From Lachnospiraceae bacterium (GTDB taxonomy: Bacteria; Bacillota; Clostridia; Lachnospirales; Lachnospiraceae): DNA of 60,610 nt. The stretch covers positions 1 to 60,610 of the forward strand of contig JAFUMV010000125.1 in assembly GCA_017482485.1 (NCBI GenBank). Direction: 5' to 3'. Position 1 is the first letter of the stretch, and every line of letters starts with the position of its first letter. The notes under the pieces are model-generated. The model worked only from the letters and a program-made list of their open reading frames with translations. It was not told the origin of the DNA and ran no database searches. Position numbers and translations under genes: made by a program. Below are positions 56,104 to 60,610 of the stretch, in pieces.

Positions 56104-57840
56104 ATGGAGTGGCAAAAAGTATCAACCGGATATATGTTGAGAGGCGCCCGTTATGGGGCCAGGCTTGTGCTGGATGAAACTCCTTTTTTTGAGTTTATTC
56201 TTGACGGTATTTCCTTTGGAGCATTGCCGGCGGTAAGCTGTTTTGACCGCCAGAATGAAAAGGAGAGACTGTCAAATATTGAAGTGACGCAGCTGGAAAC
56301 CTCCGGCGACTGTCTGATTGTCAAATTCGGCGCGGAAAGCAATCTGTGGAAGACGCACACGTTCGTCTGGAAATTTGAACAGAGGCGCGCGGAGTATTCC
56401 CATACCGTGCAGGGAGAAGGGCAGCTTGGACGGTGTTTCTTCTTTTCCAGCGGAATCCCCGGGGAATATGATGACGGAGAAAGCAGCGGTTCTGCAGCGA
56501 ATGCCAGAATTAATGTGGAACACTATTTCAACCCCAAGGTGAACCTGGGAAATGTGGCGGAATATACCAGTTCTCAGCTTTCCTGGACCGGCCTTGGCGG
56601 AGAACAGCGGGTAGGAGGAGATGCCTTTTTGCCCGAACGCGCATGCAGTCTGTTTGCGCCGTCCCCGCTTTTCTTTTCTTTTTATGAAGGAAAAAGCAAT
56701 CTGGGAATCGGTCTGGGAACGCAGCCGGGACTGTATCGCTTCAATGCCTTTGAATATTCCGGCGCGCGGAAAAAAGGATCCGCTTTCTACATCAACTATC
56801 TCGGCTACACGGAAGCTGAGGGGGAATTCACCTCTCCTTCCATCGCTCTGACCTTCGGAAGCGATCCCCTCGATGCGATGGAAAAATATGTGGACTGGAT
56901 GGACGAAAAGGGATATACGACTCAGTTTGGAAATGAAGAAGTTCCGGAGTGGCATTATGCGCCGGTGTTCTGCGGATGGGCGGAGCAGACTGTGCAGGCG
57001 GAACGTCATGGGATTGCGCCGGGAGCGGAAGCCACACAGGCCAACTATGAAGCCTGGATTGCGGAGGCCGAGCGCCGGGGCATACCGATTTCCACAATCG
57101 TGATCGATGATAAATGGCAGAAATACTACGGAACCTTTGAAATTGATACGGACAAATGGCCCGACATGAAGGCATTTATCCATCGGCAGCATGAAGCCGG
57201 AAGACATGTGGTTTTATGGACGGCGAGCTACTCCTCTGAAGGTGTGCCGGAGGAAATGTGTGTCCGCAATAAGGACGGAAGAAAAATGTTTGCGGATGTG
57301 GCAAACCCTGCCTATGAAGCGCTGATCAGGGAACAGATCTCTTATCTTGTGCGGGAAGTCGGCGTCGATGGATTTAAAGAGGACTGGTTTGGCGGCAGCG
57401 GACGGGAGGCGGATATTCCCGGTTACGGAAAGCTGCACGGCATTGAATATGCGCGCCGATTCCAGCACATCCTGTGGGATGCTGCACATAAAGAAAAACC
57501 GGACGCGCTGATCGAAACACAGACCCCCAACCCGCTGTATCGGGAGTCCTCCGATGTGCTGCGTCTAAACGATCTGTGGTTTTCCTCCAGAAATGTATGC
57601 GAAACCATGCAGACGAGAGCGCGCATTTCCCGTATCTGCGGCTGGCGGGCGATAGACTGTGATAACGCTTCCTGCACAACCCCGGAAGAATGGTTTAAGT
57701 ACGCCCAGTTCCAGGTTCGTCTGGGAACGCCGGCGCTCTATTTCCTCAACGCCACCGAATCCTTCCAGGAGCAGGTGCCGGACGAGATGTGGAGCTATCT
57801 GGCGTCACTCTGGAAAAAATATGTGCGGGAAAATTTCTAA
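56104..57840 (+). CDS. Glycoside hydrolase, clan GH-D (GH31/GH36-like)
   Basis: 578 residues, cytoplasmic. An N-terminal beta-sandwich (about 1-265) precedes a TIM barrel with STIVIDDKWQKYYG, HVVLWTASYSS and GVDGFKEDWFGG. Asp427 in KEDW is the likely nucleophile; the Asp pair in SSDVLRLNDLW may supply the acid/base. The order fits the alpha-galactosidase/alpha-glucosidase clan, but neither the strict GH36 KWD nor the usual GH31 DFGE signature is present, so the substrate is uncertain. ATG 56104 lies 8 bases after GGGAG; the ATG at 56098 is too close. The setting with GH36 and GH27 suggests an alpha-linked galactose- or glucose-containing sugar. Confidence 0.75.
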   Translation: MEWQKVSTGYMLRGARYGARLVLDETPFFEFILDGISFGALPAVSCFDRQNEKERLSNIEVTQLETSGDCLIVKFGAESNLWKTHTFVWKFEQRRAEYSHTVQGEGQLGRCFFFSSGIPGEYDDGESSGSAANARINVEHYFNPKVNLGNVAEYTSSQLSWTGLGGEQRVGGDAFLPERACSLFAPSPLFFSFYEGKSNLGIGLGTQPGLYRFNAFEYSGARKKGSAFYINYLGYTEAEGEFTSPSIALTFGSDPLDAMEKYVDWMDEKGYTTQFGNEEVPEWHYAPVFCGWAEQTVQAERHGIAPGAEATQANYEAWIAEAERRGIPISTIVIDDKWQKYYGTFEIDTDKWPDMKAFIHRQHEAGRHVVLWTASYSSEGVPEEMCVRNKDGRKMFADVANPAYEALIREQISYLVREVGVDGFKEDWFGGSGREADIPGYGKLHGIEYARRFQHILWDAAHKEKPDALIETQTPNPLYRESSDVLRLNDLWFSSRNVCETMQTRARISRICGWRAIDCDNASCTTPEEWFKYAQFQVRLGTPALYFLNATESFQEQVPDEMWSYLASLWKKYVRENF

Positions 57841-57884
57841 GTCGAACGTGTGACAGATTCATTTCTCAGAGAAATCTTATCCAT

Positions 57885-57928
57885 AAAAAACCGGGGCGGT
57901 ATCCCAAAGGATGCCGCCCCGGTTTTTT
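57885..57928. terminator. Bidirectional terminator
   Basis: CCGGGGCGG (57891-57899) pairs with CCGCCCCGG (57914-57922), flanked by A6 and T6. It ends both the clan-D glycosidase and the convergent response regulator gene. Confidence 0.93.
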
Positions 57929-59486
57929 AAGATGTGGGGTCGTCAGACTGCTCATGCTCCATGAAAACTGCCAGCTGTTTCCTATATTCGCTGGGCGTGA
58001 TGTTTTCACAGTTTTTAAAGAGCTTTTCAAAATATCGCGCATCTGTAAAGCCCGCTTTACGCGCTATTTCACATACTTTATCATCTGTAGAAATCAAAAG
58101 CTGCTTCGCCTTCTGGATGCGAAGATTCTGCAGGTAGGCCGTGACGGTCATGCCTGTCCGGTTTTTGAAGATACTGCTGAAATAAGTATAATTCAGAGAG
58201 ACAACATTTGCCAGGACGGCCAGGTTTAACGGTTTCGCATAATTTTTTTCCATGTATTCGATTGCCTGTGAGACCGGATCCTGATTGAACTGGGCGTTTA
58301 AAAGCCGCTGGCGGCAGAACGCCATCAGAAGGTGTGTGACATGATCCTTCAGCTGTTCTAAGGTGTCCGCATCGTTGCAGATATGAAGGATCGAAAACAT
58401 ATCGGAGGTATCTGCCAGTTCCTGATGAATAAAGGTGTCCACATTGCGCAGACAGTCCGGAATTGTCTGGACGGAAAGCGCAACTGTGTTGAATTTGGCA
58501 AACAGAATATCGCATTCTTTCTGAACGGTTTGAATTTCAGGCAGCCGCAGCCCCTGGCAAAGGGCAGTGCAATGCTGCAGAATCTGATCTTTGTTTTTGG
58601 CAGAACAGAGAGCGTGGCTGTCCTGGGAAAAGGCAAATTCCTTTTTGCCCAAAAAACGGTTTGCGAGAGCGCGTTCTGCGCTGACGGCAATGTCCTTCAG
58701 CTCGAAAATACTGTTTGCACACAGGCTGATGCCGCAATACACTTCTGCCGCATCATTGTCTTTTAAACGGGATAAAAATACTTCCAGGTCAGGCCGGAGC
58801 GCACAAAATTTCTTTTTTTCCGCATCGGAAAGGTTGATCACAACACAAAAGAATCGTTCATACACCGGCAGGAGCAGAAAATGTGTGAATTTGTCGGTCA
58901 GAAAGGCTGCTGTTTTTTGACGCACGGCTTTGGGGGAGAGGGCAGAGCCGCTGTTTAAATGAAAAGCCAGCAGTCCATAGGGGGCCGCGCGGAAAAAATG
59001 ATCCTGTGTTCCAAGAAGCAGAGAAACCGTTTCGCCCGGGAGGGCATCTCCCCAGGCTTCCTGCATCTGATTTAACAGAATGCCGGATAAAATCTGCTTT
59101 TGGGAGACATTGCGGGTCAGCTTGTCAATGCACCGGACCAGAGAAGCGCGCAGTTCCTCCGTTTCCACAGGCTTTAACAGATAACTGTCAATTCCGAGAT
59201 GAATGGCGGTTTTTGCATAGGAAAAATCGTTATAGCCGCTGATGATGATGCACTGGAAGCCGCTGCGCTGCTGCTGTAACTGATGTATGAGCGAAAGACC
59301 GTCACAGCCGGGCATCCGGATGTCTGTCACCACCAGATCAATATTGTGTTCAGAAAAGATCTGAAGGGCCTGCTGTCCGTCTTCTGCCAGATATATTTCG
59401 CCGATGGGAAGATCAAAACCTGATATCAGCTTTTTTAGCCCCATCAATATGACCGGTTTATCTTCACAAATCATTAAATCATACAT
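57927..59486 (-). CDS. Response regulator with AraC-type DNA-binding domain (YesN type)
   Basis: 519 residues. Receiver domain at 1-120 with the acidic pocket MICEDK, the phosphorylated Asp in LVVTDIRMPGCDG, and KPVE. A middle region of about 280 residues has no recognised motif. The C-terminal AraC double helix-turn-helix reads LAVLANVVSLNYTYFSSIFKNRTGMTVTAYL and VCEIARKAGFTDARYFEKLFKNCENITPSEYR. Start ATG 59486 follows GGAGGAGG and overlaps the kinase stop by 8 bases. Such regulators usually activate a sugar ABC transporter; none is inside the window, so the target probably lies to the right. Confidence 0.9.
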   Translation of the reverse strand: MYDLMICEDKPVILMGLKKLISGFDLPIGEIYLAEDGQQALQIFSEHNIDLVVTDIRMPGCDGLSLIHQLQQQRSGFQCIIISGYNDFSYAKTAIHLGIDSYLLKPVETEELRASLVRCIDKLTRNVSQKQILSGILLNQMQEAWGDALPGETVSLLLGTQDHFFRAAPYGLLAFHLNSGSALSPKAVRQKTAAFLTDKFTHFLLLPVYERFFCVVINLSDAEKKKFCALRPDLEVFLSRLKDNDAAEVYCGISLCANSIFELKDIAVSAERALANRFLGKKEFAFSQDSHALCSAKNKDQILQHCTALCQGLRLPEIQTVQKECDILFAKFNTVALSVQTIPDCLRNVDTFIHQELADTSDMFSILHICNDADTLEQLKDHVTHLLMAFCRQRLLNAQFNQDPVSQAIEYMEKNYAKPLNLAVLANVVSLNYTYFSSIFKNRTGMTVTAYLQNLRIQKAKQLLISTDDKVCEIARKAGFTDARYFEKLFKNCENITPSEYRKQLAVFMEHEQSDDPTS

Positions 59487-60610
59487 ACAAATCCTCCTCC
59501 CCGGTTGCCTGGCCCACATTTCCATCCGGACCGGAGACCGGAAGAGTCAGTTGTACGGAGGTTCCTTCATTTTCAATACTGGAAAGGGAAAGTCCGTAGG
59601 AATCGCCGTAAAACAGTTTGATGCGTGCGTTTGTATTATACAGGCCGATAGAGGCTTGCTGGTTGCCGTATTGGTAGCAGATACGGCCGTCCTTCAGCCT
59701 CGTCTGGATCTGTTCCAATGTTTCGGGAGAAATCCCCACGCCGTTATCTGCAATTTCCAGATGAATCAGATCGCTGCTTCGCTCTATGGTCAGATGGATA
59801 TGCACCTCGCAGGAGCGTGAAAAGGCGCCGTGCTTGATGGAATTTTCGATAATGGGCTGCAGAATAAAGGGAGGGATTATGATGCAAAGACAGTCTTCGG
59901 AAACATTCTGGCTTAAAACACATTTTCTTCCCTCTATCAGATTCATAATATTTACATAGTCCTGCGCAGCTTCGATTTCTCTCTGTACCGTTGAAAAGGA
60001 AGACGCATTGTTTGCATAATAGCGAAGCAGATGTCCCAGGGATGTGAGGGCCTGTGCGGTATCCTTTTCATCATTTAACACAGCCTGCATTTTCAGACAT
60101 TCCAGCGTATTATACAGAAAATGCGGAGAAATCTGCTGGGAAAGCATTCTGATCTGCAGATTTTTGATCTGCAGCTGCTTTTCGTAATTGTTCCGGATCA
60201 GGTTGCTGATCTGGGAAGCCATCGTATTCAAATTATCCGCGATCTGATCGATGAAATCATTTCCTTTCACGGGCAAAGCAATATCGAAATCTCCCTGCCG
60301 AATCTGGCAGATGGCAGCATTAATCGCATTGGTCCGGCGAAAAAGCCGGTTTACTAAAATGATGGTCATCAGACAGCTCAGCGAGATACAGATAAAAAGA
60401 AGGAGCATATACAAAAGCTGAGTCTGCCTTACGGGAACCAGAATCTGAGTTAAGTCGCTGTGGCTGACTAAAATGCAGTCGATGGAGGAGATGGGAGCAG
60501 CATTGACAAGAATTGTTTTCCTGTCGTATTTCAGCTTCCGATTTTGGGCAGGTTCCCCTTCAAATACCTTAGGAAGCAAAGACTGTGCCTGCTGCGCAAA
60601 GTCTGGGTCA
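59479..60610 (-). CDS. Sensor histidine kinase (YesM type), N-terminus outside the window
   Basis: The last 376 residues are seen; the reading frame stays open to the edge. The order is: end of an extracellular sensor region, one membrane helix (LLYMLLLFICISLSCLMTIILV in part), a HAMP domain, the His-kinase box SPHFLYNTLECLKMQ with the phospho-His, then the ATP-binding part with PIIENSIKHG, ADNGVGIS and IGLYNTNARIKLFYG. It should phosphorylate the response regulator encoded directly downstream, in response to an external sugar or peptide signal. A methionine or TTG at 60579 is not the true start because coding continues upstream. Confidence 0.9.
   Translation of the reverse strand, partial: DPDFAQQAQSLLPKVFEGEPAQNRKLKYDRKTILVNAAPISSIDCILVSHSDLTQILVPVRQTQLLYMLLLFICISLSCLMTIILVNRLFRRTNAINAAICQIRQGDFDIALPVKGNDFIDQIADNLNTMASQISNLIRNNYEKQLQIKNLQIRMLSQQISPHFLYNTLECLKMQAVLNDEKDTAQALTSLGHLLRYYANNASSFSTVQREIEAAQDYVNIMNLIEGRKCVLSQNVSEDCLCIIIPPFILQPIIENSIKHGAFSRSCEVHIHLTIERSSDLIHLEIADNGVGISPETLEQIQTRLKDGRICYQYGNQQASIGLYNTNARIKLFYGDSYGLSLSSIENEGTSVQLTLPVSGPDGNVGQATGEEDLYV

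Noticed and set aside
1-60610. tRNA or rRNA genes
   Set aside because: No cloverleaf with GTTCRA-type T-arm and CCA-compatible acceptor, and no rRNA-like stretch was noticed; a tRNAscan run would be needed to be certain.

Overview
The window reads as chromosomal DNA of a gut-type Firmicute, most likely a Lachnospiraceae-like Clostridium. Grounds: strong AGGAGG-type ribosome binding sites, a proline T-box, an archaeal/eukaryal-type ProRS, a GlcT antiterminator with its RNA target, a sortase-assembled pilus with TYALILPAITME-type surface protein, AraC-controlled alpha-galactosidases, and a YesM/YesN-type two-component pair. No species can be named from sequence alone. No tRNA, rRNA or CRISPR array was seen.

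Layout. 1-3165: the edge of an IS256-like element, a NUDIX hydrolase, a truncated hydroxypyruvate-isomerase remnant, a ketopantoate-reductase-like protein and a ferredoxin-type aldo/keto reductase. 3346-8143: a Tet(M)-like translational GTPase without the Tet(M) loop-III tip, T-box-controlled proS, and an esterase. 8193-14941: a broken DUF234 ATPase, a PNPOx-fold protein, a MATE pump, ackA, a CcdA-thioredoxin fusion, DegV and an HxlR regulator. 15108-21129: a copper ATPase with a fused C-terminal CopZ-like domain that has its own internal start signal, a deleted Rpn-family remnant, and a divergent AraC / GH2 glycosidase pair. 21243-31682: one pilus operon (coiled-coil protein, signal peptidase, 1824-residue LPETG adhesin, LPETG pilin, class C sortase, LPQTG minor pilin, second sortase) behind a promoter and a leader hairpin. 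31934-39011: a HelD-type helicase fused to a GH31 N-terminal-like domain, a sugar acetyltransferase, small membrane and P-loop proteins, and a second MATE pump. 39087-45447: ptsG with a GlcT RNA switch, glcT, and an amino-acid ABC importer whose binding protein is circularly permuted. 45501-49789: a TetR-controlled heterodimeric ABC exporter. 49906-50256: an AT-rich array of six 39-nt imperfect palindromes with a 62-63-nt period. 50389-60610: an AraC / GH36 pair, GH27 plus a coupled zinc-ribbon protein, another AraC, a clan-D glycosidase, and a response regulator / sensor kinase pair running off the right edge.

How the genes fit together. Glucose uptake (ptsG) is switched by GlcT through transcript antitermination, and acetate kinase yields ATP at the end of fermentation. 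Alpha-galactoside breakdown uses a GH36 and a GH27 enzyme with AraC regulators beside them, and probably the nearby clan-D enzyme. The pilus operon carries its own processing and assembly enzymes.

Most noteworthy: the palindrome array, the circularly permuted binding protein, the HelD-GH31N fusion, the copZ start nested in copA, and the 13-fold His/Cys repeat plus catalytically altered CHAP-like domain of the large adhesin. Family assignments rest on motifs read by eye; no database search was run.
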